This document shows, piece after piece, positions 50,232 through 59,585 of a stretch of DNA of 64,000 nt (position 1 is the stretch's first letter; each line of letters opens with the position of its first letter). The stretch comes from Spirochaetales bacterium (GTDB lineage: Bacteria > Spirochaetota > Spirochaetia > DSM-2461), in the NCBI GenBank assembly GCA_028533045.1, contig JAQQAP010000008.1, positions 248,001-312,000 on the forward strand. Reading direction: 5' to 3'. A model generated the notes under the pieces. It worked only from the letters and a program-made list of their open reading frames with translations, searched no databases and was not told the origin of the DNA. Made by a program: the position numbers and the translations under genes.

Positions 50232-50675
50232 TTATGGAGTCATTGCGGATTTGAGAGTTTTACAAAGGGGAACGATTTCCCCGGGCGGGATGATCTCCTC
50301 CGGCGGGGCTTTGAGATAGTGAAAAACTTTGGCCCCCTTGTAGTCATCATTAAAGTCTTTGTGCTTGGGGACAACATGGAAATGAATATGCTTGAAGCCT
50401 TCCGCCTCGGCAAAACAGAAGATATACTCCCGCTCCGAATGAAAAACTTCCCGCAGGGCGGCAACCAAGCGCTTCTGGATGCGTCCCAGCTCCAGGAATT
50501 CAGCTTCGCTTAACTCATGCATATTCTCACAATGACGCTTTAGTACAATAACGGTCCAACCCTTGAGAGAAGTGGGATAGGCGTGCTCCACAAGCCAATA
50601 CTCCCCTTCATAAATCGTCTCTCCCGGACTAATACGCTTAGCTCCGCTATTAGATTCACAACTCTTACAATTCAT
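50232..50675 (-). CDS. HIT-family nucleotide-binding protein
   Basis: 147 residues. The histidine triad is HIHFHVVPK, lacking the last histidine position of the strict HxHxHxx pattern only by a proline-lysine continuation. An N-terminal CKSC (MNCKSCESNSG) may hold zinc. EGEYWLVEHAYPTSLKGWTV and RIQKRLVAALREVFHSEREY are the usual core strands and helix. HIT proteins hydrolyse nucleotide phosphoramidates or dinucleoside polyphosphates. The ATG is 3 nt after the NlpC/P60 stop, so they share a transcript. Confidence 0.85.
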   Translation of the reverse strand: MNCKSCESNSGAKRISPGETIYEGEYWLVEHAYPTSLKGWTVIVLKRHCENMHELSEAEFLELGRIQKRLVAALREVFHSEREYIFCFAEAEGFKHIHFHVVPKHKDFNDDYKGAKVFHYLKAPPEEIIPPGEIVPLCKTLKSAMTP

Positions 50676-50678
50676 TTC

Positions 50679-51353
50679 TTAGCCCGGAGAATTCTGCTGC
50701 TTCCATTTTTCAAAATCGGACATGTCCTCATCAAGAACCCGCGATTCCCGGTCCTGCTTAGCCTCGAAGGCTTCCTGCTCGGCGGCAAACCACTCTTCCC
50801 AGGACATAAGGGTAAAACGACGGGTTCCAATGGAGACTACCGTTTTCTCATTGCCCTTGTTATCTATAACCTTCTCTTTGGCCACCACGGGAAGCTCGGA
50901 GGAATCGGTCTTGGCCAAAACCCGGCGGGATGTAACATAGCGGTTTCTCCAATAGCGCTCATCCATATCGGTAATGACAACGCCCGTTTGGGGTCCTTCG
51001 GAAACGGCCTGTATAACGGTGTTGCTCCCAATATACAGAGCCACGTGGGTAATGGTTGTACGGCTAGAACCGGTAGCATAAAAAACCAGGTCTCCCGGAA
51101 CCAAATCGGCCTGGGCCACGAAACTTCCCGTCCGGGATTGATCGGCGGAGGTGCGGGGGAAGGAGGCGACAACCCTATGATAAAGGTAGTAAAGCAGACC
51201 GGAACAGTCAAAACCGGAGGGACTAATCCCCCCCCAGCGGTAGGGTGTCCCCACCAGATTAGAGGCGGAACGGATGATCTCGTCGGCCTGACCGGCCATA
51301 AGAGGGAAAATACTCAATAAACAAAATAGTCCCAGGACAATTCTCTTCTTCAT
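50679..51353 (-). CDS. secreted NlpC/P60 endopeptidase
   Basis: 224 residues. A signal peptide (MKKRIVLGLFCLLSIFPLMA) is followed by the NlpC/P60 fold. Catalytic residues are C50 (PSGFDCSGLLYYLYH), H103 (TITHVALYIG) and Q115 (TVIQAVSEG), where many members have histidine. Family members cut peptidoglycan stem peptides in the periplasm. The C-terminal 60 residues are charged (EEWFAAEQEAFEAKQDRESR). TATAAT at 51365-51360 ends 6 nt before the ATG with no Shine-Dalgarno. The HIT gene follows in the same operon. Confidence 0.92.
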   Translation of the reverse strand: MKKRIVLGLFCLLSIFPLMAGQADEIIRSASNLVGTPYRWGGISPSGFDCSGLLYYLYHRVVASFPRTSADQSRTGSFVAQADLVPGDLVFYATGSSRTTITHVALYIGSNTVIQAVSEGPQTGVVITDMDERYWRNRYVTSRRVLAKTDSSELPVVAKEKVIDNKGNEKTVVSIGTRRFTLMSWEEWFAAEQEAFEAKQDRESRVLDEDMSDFEKWKQQNSPG

Positions 51354-51386
51354 AATACTATTATAACGGCAAAGACCGGAATTTTC

Positions 51387-51415
51387 TTGATTTATTCCCC
51401 TCCCCGCCCTAGAAT
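51387..51415 (+). promoter_or_regulatory. promoter of the DJ-1/PfpI gene
   Basis: TTGATT (51387-51392), 17-nt spacer, TAGAAT (51410-51415). The leader carries AAGGAGAGG before the ATG at 51443, so this neighbour has a normal leader. Confidence 0.75.
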
Positions 51416-51442
51416 AGTCAAAACTGTGACAAGGAGAGGATC

Positions 51443-51997
51443 ATGAAAAAAATAGCCCTTTTGCTGGCCGATGGATTTGAAGAGGTGGAGGCCATTACTC
51501 CCGCCGATTTTCTTAGACGAGCGGGGGTGGAAGTGATCCTCTGCGGCGTTTACGGCCCCTCGGTCACCGGTTCCCATGATATAACGATTGAGGCTGATTT
51601 GACTCTGGACGAACTGCCCGACGACCTGGACGGAGTCGTAATTCCCGGGGGGATGCCCGGAGCGGCCAACATTGCCGAATCGGAAGAGGCTTTGAAGCTG
51701 ATTAAGCGAATTCATAACGACAGCGAACTGGTGGGGGCTATCTGCGCGGCTCCCGCAGTGGTTCTGGGAAGCGCCGGAATTCTGGAAGGCCGAGAGTTCA
51801 CCTGTTATCCCGGATTTGAGAAGGAAGTCTCCGGTGCCCGTTTCTCCGAGGCAAGAGTTGTCCGGGACAGTAACCTCATTACCAGCCGGGGCCCCGGTAC
51901 GGCGGCGGAATTCTCCCTGGCTCTGGTGGAGTACCTGGTAAGCAAGGAAAAGGCCAAAGAACTGGCACTGGCAACCCTCCAGGGCTCATGTCTTTGA
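51443..51997 (+). CDS. DJ-1/PfpI family protein
   Basis: 184 residues. The nucleophile elbow is LVGAICAAPAVVLGSAGILE, with the reactive cysteine. ALLLADGFEEVEAITPADFL supplies the conserved glutamate, and ITSRGPGTAAEFSLALVEYL is the C-terminal block. DJ-1-like members act as glyoxalase III or deglycase-type stress proteins; some are chaperones. It matches the bacterial ThiJ/YajL branch. It is convergent with none and is followed by a PAS kinase whose -35 box overlaps its stop. Confidence 0.93.
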   Translation: MKKIALLLADGFEEVEAITPADFLRRAGVEVILCGVYGPSVTGSHDITIEADLTLDELPDDLDGVVIPGGMPGAANIAESEEALKLIKRIHNDSELVGAICAAPAVVLGSAGILEGREFTCYPGFEKEVSGARFSEARVVRDSNLITSRGPGTAAEFSLALVEYLVSKEKAKELALATLQGSCL

Positions 51998-52021
51998 CAT
52001 TCCCCGCACTTACCCTATACT
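51994..52021 (+). promoter_or_regulatory. promoter of the PAS kinase (leaderless type)
   Basis: Perfect TTGACA (51994-51999) that contains the DJ-1 TGA stop, 16-nt spacer, TATACT (52016-52021), then 10 nt to the ATG at 52032. No Shine-Dalgarno lies in the AT-only leader. Confidence 0.65.
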
Positions 52022-52031
52022 TATTATAATA

Positions 52032-54029
52032 ATGATCAATCAGAAAGATAATAATGAATACCTAGCCAATACTCTTCGGACTATCCGGAATATAAACAGG
52101 CTCATAAACTACGAAAAAGATCAGACCGCTCTCCTCGACGGAGTTTGCCGCCACCTCAAAGACTCCCAGGGAGTTAAGGGGGGATGGATTATTCTGCTTA
52201 ACAAGGAAACACCGGTCGAACCCTATTATCATACGGGATTTGGCCAGGGTTTTCAGGCTATGACCGACTACCTGAATGCCGGTAATATCCCCTCCTGCGC
52301 CCAGAAAGCCTTTGAAGATGAAAACCGGAATCCCGTGGTAAACTACGGAACCTGTGACGACTGCCCCTTTTATTCCCAACCGGGGAGCATTACCTGCCCC
52401 CTTTACTGCAGCGACAACACCCCCATGGGTTGGCTTACGGTAATAATCTCCGATGAGCGGGGGAAGGACAAAGAGGCAGTCCGTTTCTTTGCCGATCTGG
52501 CAGAAGATATTGCCCACGCCCTTAAGAACATTCAGACAGAAAAGGGACTAAAGGAGAGTGAGGAACGCTTCGAAAGACTCTTCCAGAATGCTCCTCTGGG
52601 CTATCAGTCCCTCGACGAAGACGGTTATTTCATTGAGGTAAATGATGCCTGGGTTAATACCATGGGCTACGAAAAGCGCGAGGTTTTAGGCCGCTGGTTC
52701 GGTGACTTTCTGGCCCCGGAATACGTGGAGGCCTTTAGGGAAAGATTCCCGATTTTCAAGGCCCAAGGGTCTATACACAGCGAATTCTTCATGATGCATA
52801 AAAATGGAGAACGGCGCTATATTGTCTTTGAAGGACGCATAGGCCACGATGAACAGGGCAACTTCCGCCAGACCCACTGTATCCTGGCGGATCACACGGA
52901 AAAGAAAAAATTCGAAGACGCCCTTAAGGAGAGCGAAGCCCACTTCCGAAGTATCTTCGACAATATAAGCAACGCCATTCTGGTTTACGAACCCTGCCCC
53001 TATGAAGAGGATTTTATCCTTGTCGATATTAACCCGGGAGGAATAAACCTTGCCAACCGCCCCGGAGAGGAGTTAAAGGGGAAAAAGCTTACGGAGATTT
53101 TTCCTAACATAAAAAAAATGGGCCTCTTAAATCCCATGCTAAAAGCTTCCCGGGAAGGCACAAGCCAATATCTTCCCCTGGCCGAATATGTCGATGATAA
53201 TCTCTCCCTTGTGCTGGAGAGCTACATCAATCCCCTCCCCTCGGGACGTATCATCTGCCTGATGGAGGACAAAACGGAATTGTCCCGTATGGAAGAGCGG
53301 CTCCGCCAATCGGAAAAAATGGAAGCCATTGGCAAGCTGGCCGGAGGGGTGGCACACGACTTTAACAATATACTCTGCGGCATCATAGGCTATACCGAAC
53401 TATCCCAACAGATAGAAGAACTCCCGGAAGAAGCTCTGAACAACCTGGAACAAATACTACATGCCGGCGAGCGGGCAAAGCTTTTGGTTAACCAGATCCT
53501 CTCCTTCTCCCGCCAAAAGAAAATGGAAAAAGAGGTGGTTAACCTCACACCTCAAATAAGAGAAGCGGTAACATTCCTAAAAGCCACCCTGCCCGCTACG
53601 GTGGAATTCAGTCTGAGCCTGGACAACAATCCCCCCTTGGTGGAAGCGGACCCCATGAAGATTTACGAGATAATCATAAACCTGGGAACCAATGCAGCGG
53701 CAGCTATGGACTATAAGGGTGTGATAGAAGTCGCCTTTGGCACAAAGAAGGTCAAAGAACAAATAGAGGGTATTTCCGACCCCATTCCCCCGGGAGACTA
53801 CTCCCTCCTGACCTTTGCCGATGAGGGCTGCGGCATGACAGCTCAAACGATAAGCCGGATTTTCGAGCCCTTCTACACCACCAAAGATGTGGGTAAGGGA
53901 ACGGGAATGGGCCTTTCCGTGGTCTTTGGAATTGTTAAAGACCACGGGGGACATATTACTGTAAGCAGTGAAATAGAAAGGGGAAGCGAATTCCGCCTCT
54001 ACTTTCCCCAGGCAACGAACAAAGCCTAA
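52032..54029 (+). CDS. soluble GAF-PAS-PAS sensor histidine kinase
   Basis: 665 residues without membrane helices. GAF covers about 30-165 and contains a cysteine cluster, C89, C108, C111, C122 and C126 (TCDDCPFYSQPGSITCPLYC). PAS domains lie at about 175-295 and 300-415. HisKA has H442 in KLAGGVAHDFNN. HATPase_c follows with IIINLGTNAAAAMDYKGVIE and FEPFYTTKDVGKGTGMGLSV. There is no receiver domain and no regulator gene nearby. The cysteines could hold a metal or redox centre, making this a cytoplasmic redox or gas sensor; that is inference. Confidence 0.88.
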   Translation: MINQKDNNEYLANTLRTIRNINRLINYEKDQTALLDGVCRHLKDSQGVKGGWIILLNKETPVEPYYHTGFGQGFQAMTDYLNAGNIPSCAQKAFEDENRNPVVNYGTCDDCPFYSQPGSITCPLYCSDNTPMGWLTVIISDERGKDKEAVRFFADLAEDIAHALKNIQTEKGLKESEERFERLFQNAPLGYQSLDEDGYFIEVNDAWVNTMGYEKREVLGRWFGDFLAPEYVEAFRERFPIFKAQGSIHSEFFMMHKNGERRYIVFEGRIGHDEQGNFRQTHCILADHTEKKKFEDALKESEAHFRSIFDNISNAILVYEPCPYEEDFILVDINPGGINLANRPGEELKGKKLTEIFPNIKKMGLLNPMLKASREGTSQYLPLAEYVDDNLSLVLESYINPLPSGRIICLMEDKTELSRMEERLRQSEKMEAIGKLAGGVAHDFNNILCGIIGYTELSQQIEELPEEALNNLEQILHAGERAKLLVNQILSFSRQKKMEKEVVNLTPQIREAVTFLKATLPATVEFSLSLDNNPPLVEADPMKIYEIIINLGTNAAAAMDYKGVIEVAFGTKKVKEQIEGISDPIPPGDYSLLTFADEGCGMTAQTISRIFEPFYTTKDVGKGTGMGLSVVFGIVKDHGGHITVSSEIERGSEFRLYFPQATNKA

Positions 54030-54050
54030 GCTGCCCGGAGAAAATACTTA

Positions 54051-55523
54051 TTAAACGTTATAGGTAGAGGAGGAGACATCCCCGCCCTTACCGGTCCAGT
54101 TGGTATGAAAGAACTCGCCCCGGGGCTTATCGGTTCGTTCATAGGTGTGAGCGCCGAAGTAGTCCCGCTGAGCCTGAAGCAGATTGGAAGGCAGCCGGGC
54201 CGATCGGTAGCTATCAAAGAAGGACAGGGCCGATGACATGGCGGGCACGGGGATTCCCCACTCCACGGCCTTCATCACAACCTTTCTCCAGCTGTCCTGA
54301 CAGTCGGAAATCTTATCGCTAAAGTAATCGTCCAAAAGAAGGTTCTCCAGCTTGGCGTTCTTGTCGTAGGCTTCACGGATTTTTCCCAGGAAGGTACTTC
54401 TGATAATACAGCCGCCCCGCCACATAAGGGCGATCCCGCCGTAATTCAAGTCCCATCCATATTCACGGGCCGCTTCACGCATCAGCATAAAACCCTGGGC
54501 ATAGGAGATGATTTTGGAGGCCAATAAGGCCTTTCCCACCTGGGCTACAAAATCTTCCGTAAAGGACTCGTTAAACTCGCCCCCTTCGCCCAACTCCTTA
54601 CGGGGGCCTTCATATACTTTGGAAGCCCGGACCCGCTCGTCCTTGAGGGCGGATACGCAGCGGCTGTAAACGGCCTCGGCAATGAGGGTAAGGGGTACGC
54701 CCTTGTCCAGAGCGGTAATACCGGTCCATTTACCGGTCCCCTTCTGCCCCGCCGTATCGAGGATCTTGTCTACCAGGGGGCCTCCCTCTTCCTTATAGGA
54801 GAGAATGTCCGCCGTAATTTCCACAAGATAGCTGTCCAGGTCGCCCTTGTTCCATTCACCAAAAATGGCGGCCATCTTGTCGGCGGAAAGTCCCAGGCCT
54901 TCACCCATCAGCTGGTAAGCCTCGCAGATAAGCTGCATATCGCCGTATTCAATACCGTTGTGAACCATTTTAACAAAGTGGCCCGCCCCGTCTTCTCCTA
55001 CCCAGTCACAGCAGGGTTCGTCCCCGGCCTGAGCGGAAATAATCTGAAAGACCGGCTTAACCGCCTCCCAGGCCTCTTTGTTACCGCCGGGCATAAGGGA
55101 AGGACCTCGCCGGGCCCCTTCTTCACCGCCGGAAACACCGGAGCCGACAAAAAGGATACCCTTTTCCTTTAGTTCCGCCGCGCGTCGGTTCGTATCGCCG
55201 TAGTAGGAGTTTCCTCCGTCTATAATAATGTCGCCCTCTTCCAACAAGGGAAGGAGCTGCTCAATAACCCTATCTACCACCGCTCCGGCCTTAACCATAA
55301 GCATAATCTTTCGAGGACGCTTGAGGCTGGCCACAAAGTCTTCCAGCTTCTCAAAACCGAATATATTATCAAAGGATTCGGCCGGGCCGGCCAAAAACTG
55401 TTCGGTCACCGCATAGGTCCTGTTATAGACGGCCACGGAAAAACCGTGATCGGCCATATTCATTACCAGGTTCTGCCCCATAACGGCCAGACCGATTAAA
55501 CCCATTTCATGTTTATCACTCAT
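54051..55523 (-). CDS. gnd: 6-phosphogluconate dehydrogenase, decarboxylating
   Basis: 490 residues, the normal length. The NADP motif is [40 protein letters not shown] is the substrate site, and [20 protein letters not shown] contains the catalytic Lys. The C-terminus has [15 protein letters not shown] and the tail [20 protein letters not shown]. It oxidises 6-phosphogluconate to ribulose-5-phosphate plus CO2 in the pentose phosphate pathway. GGAG lies 7 nt before the ATG. Confidence 0.97.
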   Translation of the reverse strand: MSDKHEMGLIGLAVMGQNLVMNMADHGFSVAVYNRTYAVTEQFLAGPAESFDNIFGFEKLEDFVASLKRPRKIMLMVKAGAVVDRVIEQLLPLLEEGDIIIDGGNSYYGDTNRRAAELKEKGILFVGSGVSGGEEGARRGPSLMPGGNKEAWEAVKPVFQIISAQAGDEPCCDWVGEDGAGHFVKMVHNGIEYGDMQLICEAYQLMGEGLGLSADKMAAIFGEWNKGDLDSYLVEITADILSYKEEGGPLVDKILDTAGQKGTGKWTGITALDKGVPLTLIAEAVYSRCVSALKDERVRASKVYEGPRKELGEGGEFNESFTEDFVAQVGKALLASKIISYAQGFMLMREAAREYGWDLNYGGIALMWRGGCIIRSTFLGKIREAYDKNAKLENLLLDDYFSDKISDCQDSWRKVVMKAVEWGIPVPAMSSALSFFDSYRSARLPSNLLQAQRDYFGAHTYERTDKPRGEFFHTNWTGKGGDVSSSTYNV

Positions 55524-55584
55524 TATTCTACTCCGAGAGGTGTTGTATATATTAGAATATACTAATATTTTCCCAAGAAGGGAA

Positions 55585-56952
55585 TCATTTTAGAAAACGC
55601 TCTTCAAATTCTACGGCAGCCACGGGAGGACTGGTGATGTATCCCTGGATAAATTGACAGCCCTCTTTGACCAGAAGATCGAACTGGCTGTCATCTTCAA
55701 TCCCTTCGGCCAGGGTGGTGAATTTAAAGGTACGGGTAATACTCATAATGACCCGAATCATTTCCAAAGCTTCCTTGTCATCGGGAAGATTATCTACAAA
55801 TTCCTTGGCGATTTTTAGGGTATTGATAGGAAAGTTGTTCAGAGCGCTCAGACTGGAGTAGCCTGTCCCGAAATCGTCCAGCATAATTTCTATCCCCCGG
55901 GACTGGAGCATCTTGAGTTTGGTAGAAATATCCTCCGGATTCAGCATAACCGCCCGTTCGGTCAATTCCAGATGAATCGCTTCTCCGGGAACCTTGAGAA
56001 CATCCATGGCCGTAAAAATCATATCCACCAAATCCTTCTGTTCCAGCTGTACGGGAGATAGATTCACCGAAACCTGCATATCCGCCTTTCTCTCGGTACG
56101 CCATCTTTTAACCTGGGCCAGGGCCTTGTAGAGAATCCACTTGCCCACATAGTTAATCAGCCCGCTCTTCTCGGCCAGGCCGATAAACTTTTCCGGAGAT
56201 ACGGCGCCAATGCCGGGAGCATCCCAACGCATAAGAGCTTCGCAGGCCACTATTTCCTTTTTACTGTTCACAATGGGCTGATAGGCCACGTGAAATCCCT
56301 CAAAGTTGTTAAGGATGCACTTTCTCAGATTATATTCCAGAGACTGGTTGGCATAATGGGCTTCGCCGATCTCCGGAGAGTAGATAAAGCCATGCCAGCT
56401 TTTCTCTTCGTAAATTCCCAGGGCTATCTCTGCGTTGATTACCAGCTCATCAAGATTCCTGGCGTGTTCCGGATAAAGAGCCACCCCCACATTACAACCA
56501 AAGGTCAGGTCAGAAGCGGGGGGATTATGGGGCTCAGCCACCTTAATAATCATATCATTAATTCTCTTTTCCACCTCCGCCCGGGATTTCACATTCTCCA
56601 AAATAAAGAGAAATTCATCGGAACGGTCCGACTGATAGAGATTCTCTTCCCCCACTATGGGCTTGAGACGTTCGGTGGTAACATAAAGAAGGACTTTCAT
56701 CCTGTCCCGAATATGGCGGATTCGCTGATAGTTCTGGTCCAGCCTGAGAATCCCGTAGGCCAAAGTTTCACAGCCCCCTTCGAGGAGCTTACTAAGGCGT
56801 CGCATAAGAATGTGCCTTTGCAGAAGGCCCGTGTCCGGGTCGTGATTCAAGAGTTTTTCAAGCTGTTCTATGTGTTCCCGTTCCAAATCCCGTTCTATTC
56901 GACATTGCTTCAAAAGTTCGGCACAGGATTTCTTCTCCGCTTCCCGCTGCAT
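55585..56952 (-). CDS. degenerate GGDEF plus EAL c-di-GMP phosphodiesterase
   Basis: 455 residues from the ATG at 56952, with GGAG 5 nt upstream; the ATG at 56997 lies in the promoter spacer. The GGDEF site is RSDEF ([16 protein letters not shown]), so cyclase activity is unlikely. The EAL domain (about 205-455) keeps [12 protein letters not shown], the ELTERAVML glutamate, and [20 protein letters not shown]. The second lysine motif reads KIAKEF instead of KIDRxF. By family it degrades c-di-GMP to pGpG, perhaps modulated by GTP bound to the GGDEF domain. It is divergent from lon with interlocked promoters. Confidence 0.87.
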   Translation of the reverse strand: MQREAEKKSCAELLKQCRIERDLEREHIEQLEKLLNHDPDTGLLQRHILMRRLSKLLEGGCETLAYGILRLDQNYQRIRHIRDRMKVLLYVTTERLKPIVGEENLYQSDRSDEFLFILENVKSRAEVEKRINDMIIKVAEPHNPPASDLTFGCNVGVALYPEHARNLDELVINAEIALGIYEEKSWHGFIYSPEIGEAHYANQSLEYNLRKCILNNFEGFHVAYQPIVNSKKEIVACEALMRWDAPGIGAVSPEKFIGLAEKSGLINYVGKWILYKALAQVKRWRTERKADMQVSVNLSPVQLEQKDLVDMIFTAMDVLKVPGEAIHLELTERAVMLNPEDISTKLKMLQSRGIEIMLDDFGTGYSSLSALNNFPINTLKIAKEFVDNLPDDKEALEMIRVIMSITRTFKFTTLAEGIEDDSQFDLLVKEGCQFIQGYITSPPVAAVEFEERFLK

Positions 56953-56977
56953 TTCTTCTCCAGGCTTTATTAATATA

Positions 56978-57007
56978 ATAATAGTAGAGCCCGCCATGGC
57001 CTGTCAA
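56978..57007 (-). promoter_or_regulatory. promoter of the EAL gene
   Basis: Perfect TTGACA (57007-57002), 18-nt spacer, TATTAT (56983-56978). The leader to the ATG at 56952 is about 20 nt. Confidence 0.75.
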
Positions 57008-57014
57008 ATTTAAT

Positions 57015-57043
57015 TTGACCATTGCCCGGGAAATTAGTACCTT
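57015..57043 (+). promoter_or_regulatory. lon promoter
   Basis: TTGACC (57015-57020), 17-nt spacer, TACCTT (57038-57043; a weak -10). Only 7 bp separate its -35 box from that of the divergent EAL gene. The two -35 boxes form a perfect palindrome, GTCAAAT-TTA-ATTTGAC (57003-57019). GAGGAG precedes the ATG. Confidence 0.55.
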
Positions 57044-57070
57044 CATTAAACCCTTTGAGGAGTTAAGAAT

Positions 57071-59464
57071 ATGGATATTGAAGCAAAAAAACAGGAATTA
57101 ATCCTTCCCCTTTTTGATTCGGTCCTTTTCCCCGGTGTTCGAACAAAAATAACCGTGGGCAAAGCCGTGCGAAAGGCCCTGGAAGAGAGAGAAAATATAT
57201 CAGAGACCCCCATCATCGCCCTTACCGTAAGAGAAAAGGACGAGAAAGGCCGTTTAGGCATCCACAGTTTTTACGATGTGGGAACCCTCATCAAAATTGA
57301 ACAGGCCGTTCCCAACGACAAGGGCGGCTTCCTTCTTCACATAGAAAGCCTCACCGCCGTTACGGTCCATAATATGGAACTCCGGAACAAGCAGTTCTTT
57401 GCCCGGTTCGAACAGCGGCTGGATGAATTCGATCTCTCCCGAGAAGGGGAAGACGAACTTCTCAAATACATTCACCAAATTATCAGAGAGACCGGGGAAC
57501 ACCTGAGCGGAGCGGACGACTTTATTAAGCCCCTTCTGCGCATGGACAGCCTGAACAATATTATTGCCAACGTCCTCCCCTACCTTCAAGTCGATATTTA
57601 CCGCAAGCAGGTCCTTTTGGAAGAGACCTCCCAACGCTCCCGGGCGATGAACTTCATAGACATGCTGATTCTTCAAAAGGAGGCCTTCTCCATTCAGATG
57701 GAAATAGCCCAAAAGTTCCAGGAGAAGAACAACAGCCAGTACCGAAAAAATATGCTCCGAGAACAGATGAAGGCGATACAGGCCGAACTCAACGAAGGCA
57801 AGGCCGACGGAAAGGACGACTACCTGACGCGCATAGAGAAAGCGGCCATGCCGGAAGAGGCGGAAAAAGCCGCACGGGAAGAGTTAACCAAGCAGCAGAA
57901 CATGGAATCGAACAGCCCCGAGTACAACAAGTCCCGGGACTATCTGGAGCTGCTCCTTTCCCTCCCCTGGAAAAAGGGGGAAGCCCCGGAAATAGACCTG
58001 AATCAGGCCCGGGCTCTCCTGGAAGAGGAACACTACGGCCTGGAAAAGGTAAAAGACCGAATCATTCAGCATTTGGCCGTTATGAAACTTAAAAAAGAGA
58101 AGCAGGGCTCCATTCTCCTTTTGGTAGGACCTCCGGGAACGGGTAAAACCAGCCTGGGTAAGTCCATTGCCAAAGCACTGGGACGGCCCTACGAACGGCT
58201 GAGCCTGGGCGGCGTGCGGGACGAAGCGGAACTGCGCGGCCACAGAAGAACCTACGTGGGAGCCCTCCCCGGCCGCATTATCCGGGCCATGAAGAAGGCG
58301 GGCCAGCGAAACCCGGTCTTCGTACTGGACGAAGTGGACAAGGTCTCCTCCTCCCACGGGGGCGATCCTTTCTCCGCCCTGTTGGAAATTCTCGATCCCG
58401 AACAGAACAGCGCCTTCTCCGACCACTACCTGGAAGTGCCCTTTGACCTGTCCGATGTATTTTTCATCGCCACAGCCAACAGTCTCAACTCCATCCCGGC
58501 TCCCCTTCTGGACCGGACCGAAGTCATTCAGATAAACGGATACACCAACCCGGAAAAGTTCCAGATAGCCCGGAACCACCTGGTGGATAAAACCCTGGAA
58601 GAACACGGACTGGACAAGTCGAAGATGAAGTTTACCGACGGAGCCCTTAAACAGATTATCGAAAAGTACACCCGGGAAGCGGGGGTGCGCGGTTTGGGTA
58701 AACAGATTGCCGCCGCCAGCCGTTACGCCTCGGAGAAGATTGTCTCCGGTACGGTAGAACTCCCCTTTACCGTAAAAAAACAGAACCTCAACGAAGTACT
58801 GGGCCGTGAACTGATTCGCCAGGACGACGCCAACAAAAGCGCTCCCGCCGGTGTGGTAACGGGCCTGGCCTGGACTCCGGTGGGCGGGGATATTCTCTTT
58901 ATAGAAGGGACCTTTATGCCCGGATCGGGAGGACTAACCCTGACCGGACAGCTGGGCGACGTGATGAAGGAGTCCGCCCGGATCTCCTTGAGCCTGGTAC
59001 GCTCCCGTCTGGCCGATAGAATCACCCACTTTGACTTTATCAAGAACGATATCCATATTCACGTTCCCGCCGGCTCCACCCCCAAGGACGGGCCCTCTGC
59101 GGGAGTCACCCTCTTTACGGCCATCGCCTCCCTGGTAACAGGCAAGGCGGTGGACACGAAACTCGCCATGACCGGAGAGATCACCCTGCGCGGTTCAGTT
59201 CTTCCCATCGGCGGATTGAAGGAGAAGGTTATTGCCGCTCACCGGGCGGGCATAGAGAAAGTCCTGATTCCCAAAGCCAACGAAGGTGACCTGGAAGATA
59301 TACCCGAAGAGATCCGCGAAGAGATCAAGTTTATCCCGGTGGACCGGGTGGAAGATGTTCTTAAGGAAGCTTTGGGGATTAAGCTGAAGAAGGGGATTAT
59401 GTCGAATAGCCTGTTGATTCCGCCGAAAGCTGAGAGCGGAGAAGTGATTGCCAAAGGGCGATAG
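57071..59464 (+). CDS. lon: ATP-dependent protease Lon
   Basis: 797 residues. The N-terminal LON substrate domain covers about 1-195, then a coiled coil (QFRKNMLREQMKAIQ-like residues, here SQYRKNMLREQMKAIQAELN). The AAA+ domain has Walker A LLVGPPGTGKTSLGKSIAKA and Walker B VFVLDEVDKVSS. The protease domain carries the Ser-Lys dyad, S676 in PKDGPSAGVTLF and K719 in GGLKEKVIAAHRAG. Lon degrades misfolded and regulatory proteins in the cytoplasm. No heat-shock operator was seen. A short GCGGACA repeat run begins at its stop. Confidence 0.97.
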   Translation: MDIEAKKQELILPLFDSVLFPGVRTKITVGKAVRKALEERENISETPIIALTVREKDEKGRLGIHSFYDVGTLIKIEQAVPNDKGGFLLHIESLTAVTVHNMELRNKQFFARFEQRLDEFDLSREGEDELLKYIHQIIRETGEHLSGADDFIKPLLRMDSLNNIIANVLPYLQVDIYRKQVLLEETSQRSRAMNFIDMLILQKEAFSIQMEIAQKFQEKNNSQYRKNMLREQMKAIQAELNEGKADGKDDYLTRIEKAAMPEEAEKAAREELTKQQNMESNSPEYNKSRDYLELLLSLPWKKGEAPEIDLNQARALLEEEHYGLEKVKDRIIQHLAVMKLKKEKQGSILLLVGPPGTGKTSLGKSIAKALGRPYERLSLGGVRDEAELRGHRRTYVGALPGRIIRAMKKAGQRNPVFVLDEVDKVSSSHGGDPFSALLEILDPEQNSAFSDHYLEVPFDLSDVFFIATANSLNSIPAPLLDRTEVIQINGYTNPEKFQIARNHLVDKTLEEHGLDKSKMKFTDGALKQIIEKYTREAGVRGLGKQIAAASRYASEKIVSGTVELPFTVKKQNLNEVLGRELIRQDDANKSAPAGVVTGLAWTPVGGDILFIEGTFMPGSGGLTLTGQLGDVMKESARISLSLVRSRLADRITHFDFIKNDIHIHVPAGSTPKDGPSAGVTLFTAIASLVTGKAVDTKLAMTGEITLRGSVLPIGGLKEKVIAAHRAGIEKVLIPKANEGDLEDIPEEIREEIKFIPVDRVEDVLKEALGIKLKKGIMSNSLLIPPKAESGEVIAKGR

Positions 59465-59491
59465 CGGACAGCTGAAAGCGGACAGCGGAAA
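59464..59491 (+). repeat. short GCGGACA-type repeat after lon
   Basis: Four degenerate heptamers (GCGGACA, GCTGAAA, GCGGACA, GCGGAAA) begin at the lon stop codon. They belong to the same repeat family as the array in the DMT exporter at 6956-7035. Confidence 0.75.
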
Positions 59492-59514
59492 GTTTAAGTA
59501 GAACAGTAAAAAGC

Positions 59515-59561
59515 AAAGCGGTTTGCGGGGTTATTTTAATCCTGTGGGCCGCTTTTTTCTT
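59515..59561 (+). terminator. probable terminator of lon
   Basis: AAAGCGG (59515-59521) pairs with CCGCTTT (59549-59555), with an inner GGGTTA/TAATCC stem, and a T-rich tail follows. Confidence 0.7.
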
Positions 59562-59585
59562 TTGCCTTTAGATGTACGGCTAAAG

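Noticed and set aside
56953..56997. ATG at 56997 as start of the EAL protein
   Set aside because: It lies between the -35 and -10 boxes; the ATG at 56952 has GGAG at the right distance.
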